Of a DNA stretch of 62,610 bases, positions 33,481-43,366 are shown piece by piece. Source of the DNA: Sphaerisporangium perillae (GTDB lineage Bacteria; Actinomycetota; Actinomycetes; Streptosporangiales; Streptosporangiaceae); the NCBI RefSeq assembly GCF_023276435.1, contig NZ_JALLPO010000051.1, positions 1 to 62,610 of the forward strand, written 5' to 3'. Position 1 is the first letter of the stretch. The number at the start of each line of letters is the position of its first letter. Position numbers and translations under genes: made by a program. Below the pieces are notes generated by a model. That model saw only the letters and a list, made by a program, of their open reading frames with translations. It had not been told where the DNA came from and ran no database searches.

Positions 33481-35648
33481 GGGAGGAACCTGCTCTTGCG
33501 GCCGTGCCAGGTGATCAGGACGCTGTCCCGCGCACGGGTGGCGGCCACGAAGAGCAGCGAACGGGCTTGCCGCAACTCCCTGCGGTAGCGCAGCGGGTCG
33601 TCCTTCTCGTACACGGCGATCCGGTGGTCGGGTACCAGTCCTTCCGCGACACCCGCGATGATCATGCGCTGGTACTCCAGCCCCTTGAAGCGGTGCATCG
33701 TCCCGACGTGGACGGGCGCCTGGCGGAGCTTCGGCCCGTTGGTCCCGATGGTGCAGGAGAGGATGCCGGCCTTGGCCAGCCACTCCTCGACCTTGCCCAC
33801 CATCTCCCGTGTGGGGACACAGACGGCGATGGAGGCGCTGTCCCACGCCTTCACCTGCTCGACGATCCCGTCGAGCTCGGCGGCCCAGGTGGAGTACGAC
33901 GCGAACACCGGCTCCGGCCCGCGCAGCACCGAGCGGTAACCGGTGAGGTCGTCACGGCCGTCGTCGAGGTCGTCCCATTCCTCCTCGCCGAGCAGCCGGA
34001 CGGCCGCGCCGAGGATCTCGTGGGTGGTCCGGTAGCTGAGGGTCAGCTTCGATGACCGGCCACGGATGTTGATGCCCAGGCTCCCAAGCGAGACCTGGTT
34101 GCCGTAGATCCGCTGGTGGGTGTCGCCGGCGATGAACAGGTCGTCGGGGCCTTCGGGGACCATCGCGCGCAGCATCCGCCAGTGTGCCGCGCTGAGGTCC
34201 TGCGCCTCGTCGACGACGATGTGCCGGTAGCGGGGCCGGTGCCAGATGCCGGACTCGCGCTGCAGCTTCACCCCGTTCGCCTGGTCGGCCTCGTAGGAGG
34301 CCATCGCCCGGGCCCGTTCGATCTCCAGGCGTGCGGCCCGTTCGGCGACCTGCCGGAAGGTCCACAGGCCCTTGTCGTCCAGGCGCATCACGTACCGTTC
34401 GACGAGCTGCCAGATCGCCGCCCGGTCCTCCCGGCTGATGGGACGGCCGCGTCCGGCCCGGCGGGCGCGGAAGTAGTCCGCCCTGGTCACGACCCCCTGG
34501 CCGAGGATTACCTGCGACCACTCGGCGTGCAGGAACTCGGCGTCCCACCGGCGTTCCTGGAGTTCGTCGAGCAGCTCCTGCCATTCGTTGACGGCCCTGT
34601 TGTCGTCGATCCACTGCCGGTCTCCACCGGCCGGGGTCTGCGAGACGATCTCGCTGGCGAGTTTGTCGATGTTGCGGATGTCGACACGCTTGACGACCTC
34701 CGGACCGGCGAGGTCCATCAGCCGATGGCCGAGGTCGGCGGCGAGGTTGGTGTTGAACGTGGTGAGCAGGACATCCTTGCCCTCCCCAGGCCCGAGGCGC
34801 TCGACCAGGTGTTTCACCCGGTGCAGTGCCACGATCGTCTTGCCGGTGCCCGGCCCGCCGCTGACCCGGGCGGGGCCGCGGTTGCCACGCTCCACGATCT
34901 TGCGCTGGGTGGGGTGCAGGAACACCCGCCAGCGTCCGAAGTCGCCCTGCTCCAGGACCTCCTGCAGGGCGGCGTCCTCGGTGGTGACGACCGTGGCGGG
35001 GCGGGCGAGCGCCGCCTGGTAGTCCTCGGCGTCGATCTCCTCGACGGCCGCCACCGGGGTGGTGACCTGGTCCAGGACCTCCTCCGGCGTCTTGCCGGAG
35101 TACAGCGCGAGCAGCACCTCGCCGGTGAGCTGCGGCGCGTAGGAGGCCAGCCCGAGCAGCTCGTCCTCATTGGTGATCTTCGCGATCAGTCCGAGCAGCG
35201 GCTCGGCGACGCCCAGCTCCAGCAGGGTCTCGGCGGAGAACTTCGCGAACAGCGGCTCCGGCTGCGCCGGTACGGCCGGTTGGACGGCCGTCTCCTGGAC
35301 GAGCGTCTCCTCGATGGTCAGGAGGTCGAGGAACTCGATGCCGCCGGTCACCGGGTTGATCTGGTAGGCAAACTTGTCCAGGTTGTCGTAGACCTCCTGG
35401 CGGGGCTTGACCGCGACCAGGATGTAGTCGCTGCCTCCGGCGTGCAGCAGCAGCGCGCGGTAGTCCAGGTTCACCCGTGCGGAGTACAGCCGCGGGTGCC
35501 CCTTCAGCTGCTTGAACCGCAGCCCTGGGCTTTCGGGGTCCTGGCGGAACTTGTGCTGGAAGTCGTAGATCGCACCCTTGACGGCCCTCGGGAGCTTGAG
35601 GATCTCCTTGTCGGCCTTGTCGAGCAGCCGCAACGTCGCCTGACTCAC
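33477..35648 (-). CDS. UvrD-like helicase with N-terminal RelE-like domain
   Basis: A 723-residue fusion. Residues about 1-95 (LLDKADKEILKLPRAVKG, PGLRFKQLKGHPRLYSARV, LDYRALLLHAG, DYILVAVKPRQEVYDNL) read as a complete RelE/YoeB-type toxin fold. The rest is an SF1 helicase: Walker A SGGPGTGKTIVALHR (near 266), HIVVDEAQDL (near 478), RTTHEIL, VGTMHRFKGLEYQ and LLFVAATRARD. GTG 35648 follows GGAGAGGGAGGCCGA. It is coupled to the kinase (4-bp overlap). The RelE-like part may be an RNase or a nucleic-acid clamp controlled by the helicase; its catalytic residues cannot be judged by eye. Confidence 0.82.
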   Translation of the reverse strand: MSQATLRLLDKADKEILKLPRAVKGAIYDFQHKFRQDPESPGLRFKQLKGHPRLYSARVNLDYRALLLHAGGSDYILVAVKPRQEVYDNLDKFAYQINPVTGGIEFLDLLTIEETLVQETAVQPAVPAQPEPLFAKFSAETLLELGVAEPLLGLIAKITNEDELLGLASYAPQLTGEVLLALYSGKTPEEVLDQVTTPVAAVEEIDAEDYQAALARPATVVTTEDAALQEVLEQGDFGRWRVFLHPTQRKIVERGNRGPARVSGGPGTGKTIVALHRVKHLVERLGPGEGKDVLLTTFNTNLAADLGHRLMDLAGPEVVKRVDIRNIDKLASEIVSQTPAGGDRQWIDDNRAVNEWQELLDELQERRWDAEFLHAEWSQVILGQGVVTRADYFRARRAGRGRPISREDRAAIWQLVERYVMRLDDKGLWTFRQVAERAARLEIERARAMASYEADQANGVKLQRESGIWHRPRYRHIVVDEAQDLSAAHWRMLRAMVPEGPDDLFIAGDTHQRIYGNQVSLGSLGINIRGRSSKLTLSYRTTHEILGAAVRLLGEEEWDDLDDGRDDLTGYRSVLRGPEPVFASYSTWAAELDGIVEQVKAWDSASIAVCVPTREMVGKVEEWLAKAGILSCTIGTNGPKLRQAPVHVGTMHRFKGLEYQRMIIAGVAEGLVPDHRIAVYEKDDPLRYRRELRQARSLLFVAATRARDSVLITWHGRKSRFLP

Positions 35649-35751
35649 TCGGCCTCCCTCTCCTGACCGCTGCACTCATTGGCTCGCCGGCCGATCCGGC
35701 CGCCTTCGTCGGCCGGTTCGCCTGGCCGCTGTACTCTCGTGCGACGCGCGC

Positions 35752-38700
35752 TCACTTGGCTCCTCCGATGCGCTCGGTCAGCTCTTCGGGCGTCCAGCCC
35801 GGTACGGGCCGCGCGTCCCAGCCGGCCTCGGCGTAGGCGGCGTCCCGCCTGCGCGCCTCCTCGTCGTCTCCGGCCAGCACGACCGCGACCTTCAGCGCGG
35901 GCCATGCCAGTTCGGCGAGCCATGCCTGCTCGCCGAGCTCGTAGCCGACCCTCGGCGCGGGCACGCCGCGTTCCGCGAGGGTCTGGGCGAGCAGCGCCAG
36001 CCCGGGCTCGTCGGGATCCAGCAGGTCGAGGACGGGCTCCCATGGCTGCGACGCGGGCGTCTCCTCGCCGGGAACGTCCCCGTCCAGTGGACGCCGAACA
36101 ACGGGTTCAGTGACGTCGGCGGGAGGCCGCCGTACGAACGGGGTGTCGTCGGTGAGGTCGTCGTCCAGCGGCAGCAGGCTGAGCGCGGTCAGGAACCCGC
36201 CTCCGTCCGCCGCGGCCAGCTGCGACGGATCGAACTCGTCCAGTCCGGTGAGCGCGAACTGCCCGCTGTCGCCCGCGCCGGCATCGAGGAACTGCAGCAG
36301 GTTGCCCCAGTAGAGCCAGGCCGCCCACCGGCGCCGGTGCGTCTCCTCGTCGGCGAGGATCGTGTCGATCCGGTCGTCGATCAAGGTGAACGCACTCCAC
36401 GCGCGGTCGGCACGCTGGTCGAGCACGACCGTCAGCGGGCAGCCGACCGTGTCCGCGGCAGAGAAGACGGCCACCTGTCCCGGCGCGGCGTCCGGAAGGG
36501 CCGAGCCGCGCAGCGACGCCATTATCCGCTCGGGGACGCCGCCCGCGTCGGAGGCGCTGTTCGCGCGGACCACCCGCAGCGTTCCCGCGCACACCGCTTC
36601 GGCGCGGCGCAGCCATAGGAGCGGGTCCGGCTCGCCGAGGAAGGCGAGCAGGGTCTCGATGGGGTTGGTCCACATCGTGCGCACCAGCTCGTCGGGATCG
36701 CGTCCACGCTGTGCCGTCTGGTAGAGCCCGCGCGCGGCGCTCTGGGCGTTGCCCAAGTACGGTGCGCGCAGCGGCTCGCGTGAGGTGTTCGGGGCGAAGC
36801 CGCGCCCCTCCCACTCGTCGAGGTCCTCCCAGGTGAGCTGGAATACGAGGCCCCGGTGCGCGCGCAGCCGGGCGCGTTTGGCCGCGTCGTCGGCGAGCCG
36901 GTTGATCGCGGGCGAGGCGTGGTAGGCGTACCCGTCGAGGTAGACCGCGACCTGCTGCGTCTCCGCGTCCACCAGGCTGAACAGCACGTCGGGACGGGTC
37001 CCCTGGATGGTGTTCTGCAGGGTCACCCGCCAGTGCCGGATCATCCCGTCCGGGCCCTCGATGCGCAGGTCGGCGGTCTTCCTGCCATTCACGATCTCGC
37101 CGCGGGCCAGCGTGCCAGGCGTGTCGCCGCGGCGGGCCCACGCCTCCAGGCCGCCGAGGAACCGGGCTTCCAGCTCGCTCTCGACCTGGTCCCACAGGGA
37201 GATGTCGCCGGTGGTCGCGACGGCCGCGACCTCCCACTCCTCCAGCAGCGTGTCGAGCATGTCGAGCGCGTCGGTCCGGCTGACCTTGTCGTACAGGTTT
37301 CCGGGAACGTGGGAGAGCAGGCAGCGGTGACAGGCCCGCTTGCCGCGGTCCTCCTTGCAGCGGCATCCCGCCACGATCCGGTACGCCTCGTCCAGCACCT
37401 CGCGGAAACCCTCCGGGGAGGCGAGCCGGTGCAGGTAGCCGGTGCCGCCGGGGAGCTTGTCGTGCAGCACAAGGAAGCGCCGGCGGCGCCCGGTGTCGTG
37501 GTCGGGCATGGTGGCGGTGACGATGGACAGGTGGTCGGGGTGACCGCCGTACTTGGCGGCCACGCCCGCCATCAGTGCCGCCTGGAAGGAGGCCGTGCGC
37601 TCCTCGGCCATCAGCGTGGCGATGGGGAGCAGGATGCGCAGCGCCTCGGTGCCCAGCTCATGGGCGAGGATGAGCTTGACGTGCTCGGTGTCGCGTGCGG
37701 CGCGCCGGTAGGTGCACCACGGCCGGTGGTGCCGGCGCGACTGGTCGAACGAGGACGTGGCGACCAGCCCGTCGGACTCCCCCGTCGCCGGCGGCCCGTC
37801 CACGGTCGTGCCGCCGCAGGACGGGCAGGCGTAGAAGGGGTTGAGCCGGACGTCCTCCCCCGCGAACTTGTCGGTCGCCGGCCGGTCGTACCGGGTCGTG
37901 CCTAGGTTGAACCGGCGGATGACGGCCTTGCGGGTGAAGTCGACGCCGAACACCGCCTTGGCGTGCCGCCACGAGCCGGGCGCGATGTCGGCCACGTCGA
38001 TGTCGACGGCGACGGCGGTCTCGTAGTAACGCCGCAGCCGGTCGTCGTTGTCGTCGCGGATCTGCACGTCGTCGCGGCGGTCGTGAGCGGTGACGCGCGT
38101 GGGACGCAGCACCTTGTGCAGGGAGCCCAGCTCGCCGATGTCCGCCCCGCCGCAGCGCGGGCACGGCGAGGTGTCGTCCTGGGCGCGGAACGTCCGCACG
38201 TGGCCGCAGCCGGGGCAGACCCGCCACTGCTCCCAGGCCGGGCGAGACGGGGTGCCGATGTCGAGCCCGCTGACCTGGTGCTGGTAGCCGCGCATGTAGA
38301 AGGAGTTGCCGGGCGCCAGCTCGGTGAGGGCCACCCCAGCCGACCGTTTGTACTCGCGGACCTCGCTGTGGTACTGCTCCTCCTCCTCCCAGGTGATCGT
38401 CGCCTCCAGCGCGGTCGCGGAGTCGATGAGGGAGTAGTTCGGCAGCAGCCCGAGCTCGACCAGCGCGGCCTGGGCGTTCTGCCGTCCGATCTCGCCCATG
38501 AGCCGGAACACGGCCCGCCGCTCGGCCGCCAGGGATCGCTTGATGACCTGCTGGCTCGGGTCGGACTCCACGAGCGCCTCGATCGCCGTGTCGATGACGT
38601 CCAGCCGTTCGCGCAGGTCGGCGAGGCGCAGGCTCCACGACTCCTCGGCGTCGCGCACGGCGGACGCCAGCCCTGCGGTGGCGAACGCACGCAGGTCGGC

Positions 38701-41700
38701 GGCGGCCTCGGCGCTCACCGACCCGCCGAACAGGTCGAGGAAGCCGTCGGCGAACGCCGTGCCCGACGCGAGCGCGGCGGGCACGAACCCGGCCAGCCAC
38801 CCGGTCTCCCCGAACAGCGCAGACGCCCGCCGGGGCAGCGGCAGCACGCCCTGCTCAAGCCGGCCTCTGGCGCACAGGTCGACCAAGTGGGCGACGTACT
38901 GGCGCCGCAGGATCTCCACCGCCGACAGATAGCTGCCAGGCGGGACGATCTCCCCCGCGATCATGTCGCGCGGCTCGTTGAGGAAGTACAGGTCCCGCGG
39001 CGAGCGGCCGACCATGGTGACCAGGAACGCGTTCCCGGTACGGCGGCCGGCCCGGCCGACGCGCTGCACGTAGTTCGCGGGGCCTGGGGGCAGCGAGGCG
39101 AGGATGACCGCGGACAGGTCGCCGATGTCGATGCCCAGCTCAAGGGTGGGGGTGCAGGAGAGCACGTTCGGGTCGCTGTAGCGGGTGCCATCGCGGAACC
39201 GCTGCTCGACCTGCTCACGCTGGCGCCGGGTCAGCGCGCCGGTGTGCTCGGCCGTGACCACCCGGAACACCCCGTCGCCCCGATAGAGGCGGCGGTAGTA
39301 GTCGGCCTTGTGGTTCTGCGTGCCCCGGTCGGTCAGGAAGCCGCCGCAGCGGTAGCGGGGGCACGGCTGGCCGTACCAGTCGGCGACCTGCTCGGGCGGC
39401 ACGGTCTGCTCCCACGCGCACCGGTCGCAACCGATCCCCGCGTCGTTGACCTGATCGTCCTCCAGCAAACGCACCTGGATGTGGCCCGGCTGCAGCCCGT
39501 ACACGCCTGTGGACCCGTCGTCGGCCGTGCGCTTGGCGACGACGCCCTCGCCCGCGAGCATGGGCATCAGCCGCGACAGGTACTCACCGGCCTGTCCCCG
39601 GTTCAGTTTCAGGCAGCGGGTGGCCCAGTCCTGCGGCCAGCCCTGGTCGGCGTCGATGCGGTCGAACTCGGACTTCTTCTTGAACCGGTCGAGCAGGAAC
39701 GTCGGCGCGCCCAGCCCGCGCGGGAATGCCGGCATGCCGTCCGGGCGGCGGCCCCAGATCGCGTTGTACCGGCTGGTCCCGGCGTTGCCGAGCCAGCGGT
39801 CCAGCCAGGCGTGCTTGATGGCACCCCGGTAGCGCAAGCGCTCCAGCAGGCCGAGCACGAACACCAGGTACCGCTCGTCGGTCTGCGTCTCGATCATGCC
39901 GGAGGTGGCGGTGTGCGCGTCCCGCGCGAGATCAGCGATCTTCATCGGGTCCGCGAGCACGACCTCGGCGGCGGCGGTGCGGGTGAGCTCCAGGGTGCGG
40001 CCCTGCCGGGAGCGCAGGCCGAGTTCCATGACGGCGGCGAACGCCAGGCGCTCGCCGATGAGGTTGCACGCCTCAGGCGTGCCGGTGGTCTCCCCGGCGA
40101 GGATGGCGTCCACCTCGGCCCGGTCGTGCAGGTCGGGCGGCACCACCGCGGGCAGTACGCCGGCCTCGCTGGCCGCCGCCGCCAGGTCGCCGATCAGGTC
40201 GTTCAGCAGGATCGGCGCCTCGGGGTCCAGGCGTGAGGTCAGCAGCCGCCGCAGCGAGAAGGCGTAGGACCGGTTGGCCACGAACCCGGCCCGGTGGGCG
40301 GCGTCCTGGACGGAGTCGTTGAACAGCAACGTCTTGCGCTGCTCGATTTCGAGCTGGTTGCCGGCGAACAGCTGGGTGATGGCGACCGAGGCGAGCGAGG
40401 CCAGGCCCGCACCCAGGAAGCGGATGCCCTCATCCAGCTCGCAGGCCGGGCAGCGGTCGTGCTCGGCGGCGTTGTTCGCCTCCTGCTTGGTGTCCAGGTT
40501 GGTCAGGACGAAGACGATGTCGCCCTGACCGTATTTGTCCTTCGCGGGGTCGTACGGCCGGACCCGCTCGCCGTCGAGGATCGCGAGGTTGGTGACAGTG
40601 GCCTCTACCTCGTTCTGGGTCGCCTGGATCAGCGGGCGTACCCGCTTCTTCTCCGCCCCGACGTTCGCCCGATAGATCTTCTCCGGGCTGGTGACCAGTT
40701 CGGACGGGTCGCGTTCGGGCGAGAACGCGGCCCAGCCCGAACGGCCGCAGTGGCGGCAGTAGACGGACGGCAACAACGTCTTGCCGAGTACGTTCAACGT
40801 GGAGTCGGCGTCCACGACGGGCAGCTCGCCGATCCAGGCGAAGGCCGGGGTGTGGTGCACCAGGCGCAGCAGCCGCGAGACCGCACGCACCCACATGTGC
40901 GTCTCGACCAGCAGGAACGGCCGGTTCGAGTCGCCGGGGTCGCGAGCATGTGACAGCAGTGCGACGAAGCGGGCCAGCGCGGTCGCCGCCCGGACCGGGT
41001 TGTCGCGGATGAACGCACCCCAGTTGTAGGCGCCGCGCCGGGGCAGCAGCTCCAGCATCTCGTCGAGCGTTTGCGGGCCACCGCTGAGCAGGTCGAGCAC
41101 GGCCTGGGTGAGGATGTGCCGCTTCAGCACCTCCCCCAGTTCCTGCGGGGTGAGGTTGTTGCGGTCGGTGACCGCCGCGGCGAGTTGCTCCATCGCCCTC
41201 GGGTCGCGCAGCGGGTCACCGCAGGCGATCAGGTCCTCGGGGCCGGGCAGCGGCAGCGTGACGTCGATGTCCCCGATGAACTCCTCGGCGGTGAGCCGGT
41301 CCTCGCCCACCACGGCGTCCTCGGGGAACGCCGTGCCGAAGACCTGCTCGGCCACCTGGCGGATGACCTTCCCACCGTCGCTCTGCCCCGGGGCGGTCGC
41401 GGGGCCGCCGCTCCTGTTGGCGGGGGTCGCGCCGTTCTCCCCGAGGGTGGCGGAGGTGGCGACCGGGCAGATGTCGCCGAGCGGCCTGCCCGGCCGGGAG
41501 TGGCCGGTCGCGGCGGCCAGCCGGCGCAGCAACATCGCCACGTCCGTGCCCTGCGCGCCGTCGTAGGTGTGGAACTCGTCCACCACGACGTAGGCGAGCG
41601 CGGCGTCCTGCCAGAGCGGCAGGTCGTCGGCCCGCTGGAGCAGCAGGTCGAGCATCTTGTAGTTGGTGATGAGCACGTCCGGCGGGTTTCGCCGGATCTC

Positions 41701-42249
41701 GGCCCGCTGCGTCATCACCTTGGGGTAGCCGACTTCGGGGGTGTCGCCGATGTAGAGAGCGGCGGTGACGTCGCGCAGGTCTGGATGCTGGAGGTAGTCG
41801 TTGATTCGATGCGCCTGGTCGGTGGCCAGCGCGTTCATCGGATACAGCAGCACGGCCTTCACCCCGTGCTTTTCCTTGGCCCGCTCCCGGCGGCAGTGGT
41901 CCAGCACGGGGATGAGGAACGACTCAGTCTTACCCGAGCCGGTCCCCGTCGTGATCAGCGTCGGCTCGGCCTTCTTGCCGAGCGTGCTCAGCCGCTTGAA
42001 GGCCTCTGCCTGGTGCCGGTACGGCGTGAAATTGGGCGGCGCCCATTCCACGGCCCGCTCCCACCCGTCCTCCGCCGGCCGGAACGGCGTGCGGATCCGC
42101 AGGTACGGTCCGCGGAAGATGCCCTGCTCAGGGTGGTTGAGGAACCGCTCCAAAGCTTCCCGGACAGGCTGGTCCGCGAGCGCGAAGGTGGTGGTGAGGT
42201 ACTGCGTCAGACTCCGCTGAAGCTCCTCCGCCGCCAGTGTCGGCCTCAC
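35752..42249 (-). CDS. Giant DEAD/DEAH helicase with DUF1998 and Vsr-like nuclease domain (DrmA-DrmB-like fusion)
   Basis: A 2165-residue protein. The SF2 core has Walker A ITTGTGSGKTESFLIP (residues 99-114), VVVDEFHTYDGAQG (near 220), ATSATLG (near 266) and, after an insert of about 700 residues, LELGIDIGDLSAVILA and VQRVGRAGRRTG (near 1063). A DUF1998 domain follows with KLPGGTGYLHRL and the zinc cysteines CRCKEDRGKRACHRCL (near 1630). Behind it, TRPDVLFSLVDAETQQVAVY and LDGYAYHAS (near 1753-1780) resemble a Vsr/DUF559-type nuclease. GTG 42249 follows AAGGAGGCCGC. In class 1 DISARM the helicase DrmA and the DUF1998 protein DrmB are separate and form a complex; here they appear joined. Confidence 0.82.
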   Translation of the reverse strand: MRPTLAAEELQRSLTQYLTTTFALADQPVREALERFLNHPEQGIFRGPYLRIRTPFRPAEDGWERAVEWAPPNFTPYRHQAEAFKRLSTLGKKAEPTLITTGTGSGKTESFLIPVLDHCRRERAKEKHGVKAVLLYPMNALATDQAHRINDYLQHPDLRDVTAALYIGDTPEVGYPKVMTQRAEIRRNPPDVLITNYKMLDLLLQRADDLPLWQDAALAYVVVDEFHTYDGAQGTDVAMLLRRLAAATGHSRPGRPLGDICPVATSATLGENGATPANRSGGPATAPGQSDGGKVIRQVAEQVFGTAFPEDAVVGEDRLTAEEFIGDIDVTLPLPGPEDLIACGDPLRDPRAMEQLAAAVTDRNNLTPQELGEVLKRHILTQAVLDLLSGGPQTLDEMLELLPRRGAYNWGAFIRDNPVRAATALARFVALLSHARDPGDSNRPFLLVETHMWVRAVSRLLRLVHHTPAFAWIGELPVVDADSTLNVLGKTLLPSVYCRHCGRSGWAAFSPERDPSELVTSPEKIYRANVGAEKKRVRPLIQATQNEVEATVTNLAILDGERVRPYDPAKDKYGQGDIVFVLTNLDTKQEANNAAEHDRCPACELDEGIRFLGAGLASLASVAITQLFAGNQLEIEQRKTLLFNDSVQDAAHRAGFVANRSYAFSLRRLLTSRLDPEAPILLNDLIGDLAAAASEAGVLPAVVPPDLHDRAEVDAILAGETTGTPEACNLIGERLAFAAVMELGLRSRQGRTLELTRTAAAEVVLADPMKIADLARDAHTATSGMIETQTDERYLVFVLGLLERLRYRGAIKHAWLDRWLGNAGTSRYNAIWGRRPDGMPAFPRGLGAPTFLLDRFKKKSEFDRIDADQGWPQDWATRCLKLNRGQAGEYLSRLMPMLAGEGVVAKRTADDGSTGVYGLQPGHIQVRLLEDDQVNDAGIGCDRCAWEQTVPPEQVADWYGQPCPRYRCGGFLTDRGTQNHKADYYRRLYRGDGVFRVVTAEHTGALTRRQREQVEQRFRDGTRYSDPNVLSCTPTLELGIDIGDLSAVILASLPPGPANYVQRVGRAGRRTGNAFLVTMVGRSPRDLYFLNEPRDMIAGEIVPPGSYLSAVEILRRQYVAHLVDLCARGRLEQGVLPLPRRASALFGETGWLAGFVPAALASGTAFADGFLDLFGGSVSAEAAADLRAFATAGLASAVRDAEESWSLRLADLRERLDVIDTAIEALVESDPSQQVIKRSLAAERRAVFRLMGEIGRQNAQAALVELGLLPNYSLIDSATALEATITWEEEEQYHSEVREYKRSAGVALTELAPGNSFYMRGYQHQVSGLDIGTPSRPAWEQWRVCPGCGHVRTFRAQDDTSPCPRCGGADIGELGSLHKVLRPTRVTAHDRRDDVQIRDDNDDRLRRYYETAVAVDIDVADIAPGSWRHAKAVFGVDFTRKAVIRRFNLGTTRYDRPATDKFAGEDVRLNPFYACPSCGGTTVDGPPATGESDGLVATSSFDQSRRHHRPWCTYRRAARDTEHVKLILAHELGTEALRILLPIATLMAEERTASFQAALMAGVAAKYGGHPDHLSIVTATMPDHDTGRRRRFLVLHDKLPGGTGYLHRLASPEGFREVLDEAYRIVAGCRCKEDRGKRACHRCLLSHVPGNLYDKVSRTDALDMLDTLLEEWEVAAVATTGDISLWDQVESELEARFLGGLEAWARRGDTPGTLARGEIVNGRKTADLRIEGPDGMIRHWRVTLQNTIQGTRPDVLFSLVDAETQQVAVYLDGYAYHASPAINRLADDAAKRARLRAHRGLVFQLTWEDLDEWEGRGFAPNTSREPLRAPYLGNAQSAARGLYQTAQRGRDPDELVRTMWTNPIETLLAFLGEPDPLLWLRRAEAVCAGTLRVVRANSASDAGGVPERIMASLRGSALPDAAPGQVAVFSAADTVGCPLTVVLDQRADRAWSAFTLIDDRIDTILADEETHRRRWAAWLYWGNLLQFLDAGAGDSGQFALTGLDEFDPSQLAAADGGGFLTALSLLPLDDDLTDDTPFVRRPPADVTEPVVRRPLDGDVPGEETPASQPWEPVLDLLDPDEPGLALLAQTLAERGVPAPRVGYELGEQAWLAELAWPALKVAVVLAGDDEEARRRDAAYAEAGWDARPVPGWTPEELTERIGGAK

Positions 42250-42350
42250 GCGGCCTCCTTGTGAAGTTGTACGGCCCGCACGCCCGCAAAGACGACTTGC
42301 GCCCGCACTCCCGTTCGAGCGATCCTAGGAGATCTCACCTTGAGTGACGA

Positions 42351-42356
42351 TATCTT
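42351..42356 (+). promoter_or_regulatory. Candidate -10 box of a leaderless DUF3800 transcript
   Basis: TATCTT lies 6 bp before GTG 42363, the spacing of leaderless actinobacterial messages, and no ribosome site is present. No convincing -35 box was found, so this is tentative. Confidence 0.35.
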
Positions 42357-42362
42357 TACGCA

Positions 42363-42923
42363 GTGCTTACCGCGTATATCGACGAGAGCCTTCGTCGCCG
42401 CCCCCACGACGACAGCGTCTACGCGATGGCCGCTGTGATCACACATTCCGCCGACCACAACGACATCAGACTGGCCCTCGAATCTCTCCGTCTCGGCAAA
42501 CACGGCCGTCTGCACTGGCGTGACGAATCCCCGTCTCACCGACTCGACATCGCCGAGACCGTGGCCAAGCTGCCCTTGCATGGCATCGTGACCGTACGCA
42601 TCCATGACAAGAACGTCCGACACGAGCGGGCGAGGCGGCTCTGTCTGGAACGTCTGCTCTACGAGCTCGATGCGGGAGGCGCCGAAAGAGTGATCCTCGA
42701 GAGCCGCTACACCGAAGACCGGCTCGACAGGAGTCTCCTGACCAGCCTGCGCCGGTCGCGTCGCGTTTCGCTGACGATGGAAGTGAGTTGGGCGTCGCCC
42801 TACGACGAGCCGTTGTTGTGGGCGGCGGATGCCGTGGTGGGCGCTACGACCTGGTGGCTTGACGGACAACCACGATATTTTGATGCGCTTGCCGACCAGA
42901 TCCGAGTGATCTGCTTGGAGTGA
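42363..42923 (+). CDS. DUF3800-family protein
   Basis: A 186-residue protein with the DUF3800 start LTAYIDESLRRR (Asp7-Glu8), YAMAAVITHS, the middle GRLHWRDES and the C-terminal PLLWAADAVVGATTWW, where acidic residues recur as in the family's RNase H-like core. DUF3800 proteins often sit in mobile and defence loci; their activity is not established, though a nuclease role has been proposed. It is the only plus-strand gene inside the block and is divergent from the giant helicase. GTG 42363 lacks a ribosome site and may be leaderless. Confidence 0.72.
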   Translation: MLTAYIDESLRRRPHDDSVYAMAAVITHSADHNDIRLALESLRLGKHGRLHWRDESPSHRLDIAETVAKLPLHGIVTVRIHDKNVRHERARRLCLERLLYELDAGGAERVILESRYTEDRLDRSLLTSLRRSRRVSLTMEVSWASPYDEPLLWAADAVVGATTWWLDGQPRYFDALADQIRVICLE

Positions 42924-42931
42924 GGGAACAA

Positions 42932-43000
42932 CGCGAAGGCCGGGCACCCGATATCCCTCGGTAGTCCCGGCCTCACTTCCGCACTCCCAGGGGCGCGGCT
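42932..43000. repeat. Structured repeat, copy 1 of 3
   Basis: AGGCCGGG and CCCGGCCT form a perfect 8-bp outer stem enclosing a CCGA/TCGG inner hairpin. A less regular GC hairpin (GCACTCC..GGGGCGC) follows. The sequence begins GCGAAGGCCGG as in copy 2. Downstream, GTGATCAGGCAAGCG is echoed after the other two copies. Confidence 0.6.
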
Positions 43001-43366
43001 CCATCCAGTATGTCTTACTAGAAGTGATCAGGCAAGCGCGTTGAGCCACGAGCATGAGCGAGAAGCCTGCGCGACCGGACGCGGCGCCGCGCCACCCGTC
43101 GAGATGGGTAACGCAGTCGAGGGCAGCAGGCCTGGCCACGAGTATGTTCGCCAGGCCGCTGGAGAGGGTGATGATGCACATCGGCTGCGAACCCGCGTGA
43201 CCTGATGACACGCGAATTCCGGGCCACCACCTGCGGAGGTTAACCCGGCTCCACTTCATGACTCGGAGCGAGCCATGCACCACAGATCGTAGCCAGACGG
43301 TGCCTGCTGTCCACCCGATTCTGTCCTCGGCCTTGATGCCGGTCCGAATCGGGGAGGCGAGACAGC

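Noticed and set aside
32587..33846. Kinase start at 33846 giving 419 residues
   Set aside because: The extra N-terminus is a shadow of the helicase; GTG 33480 overlaps the helicase stop as GTGA and begins right before the kinase domain.
37963..40236. A 757-residue plus-strand frame opposite the giant helicase
   Set aside because: Antisense shadow; the minus-strand protein has helicase and DUF1998 motifs throughout.
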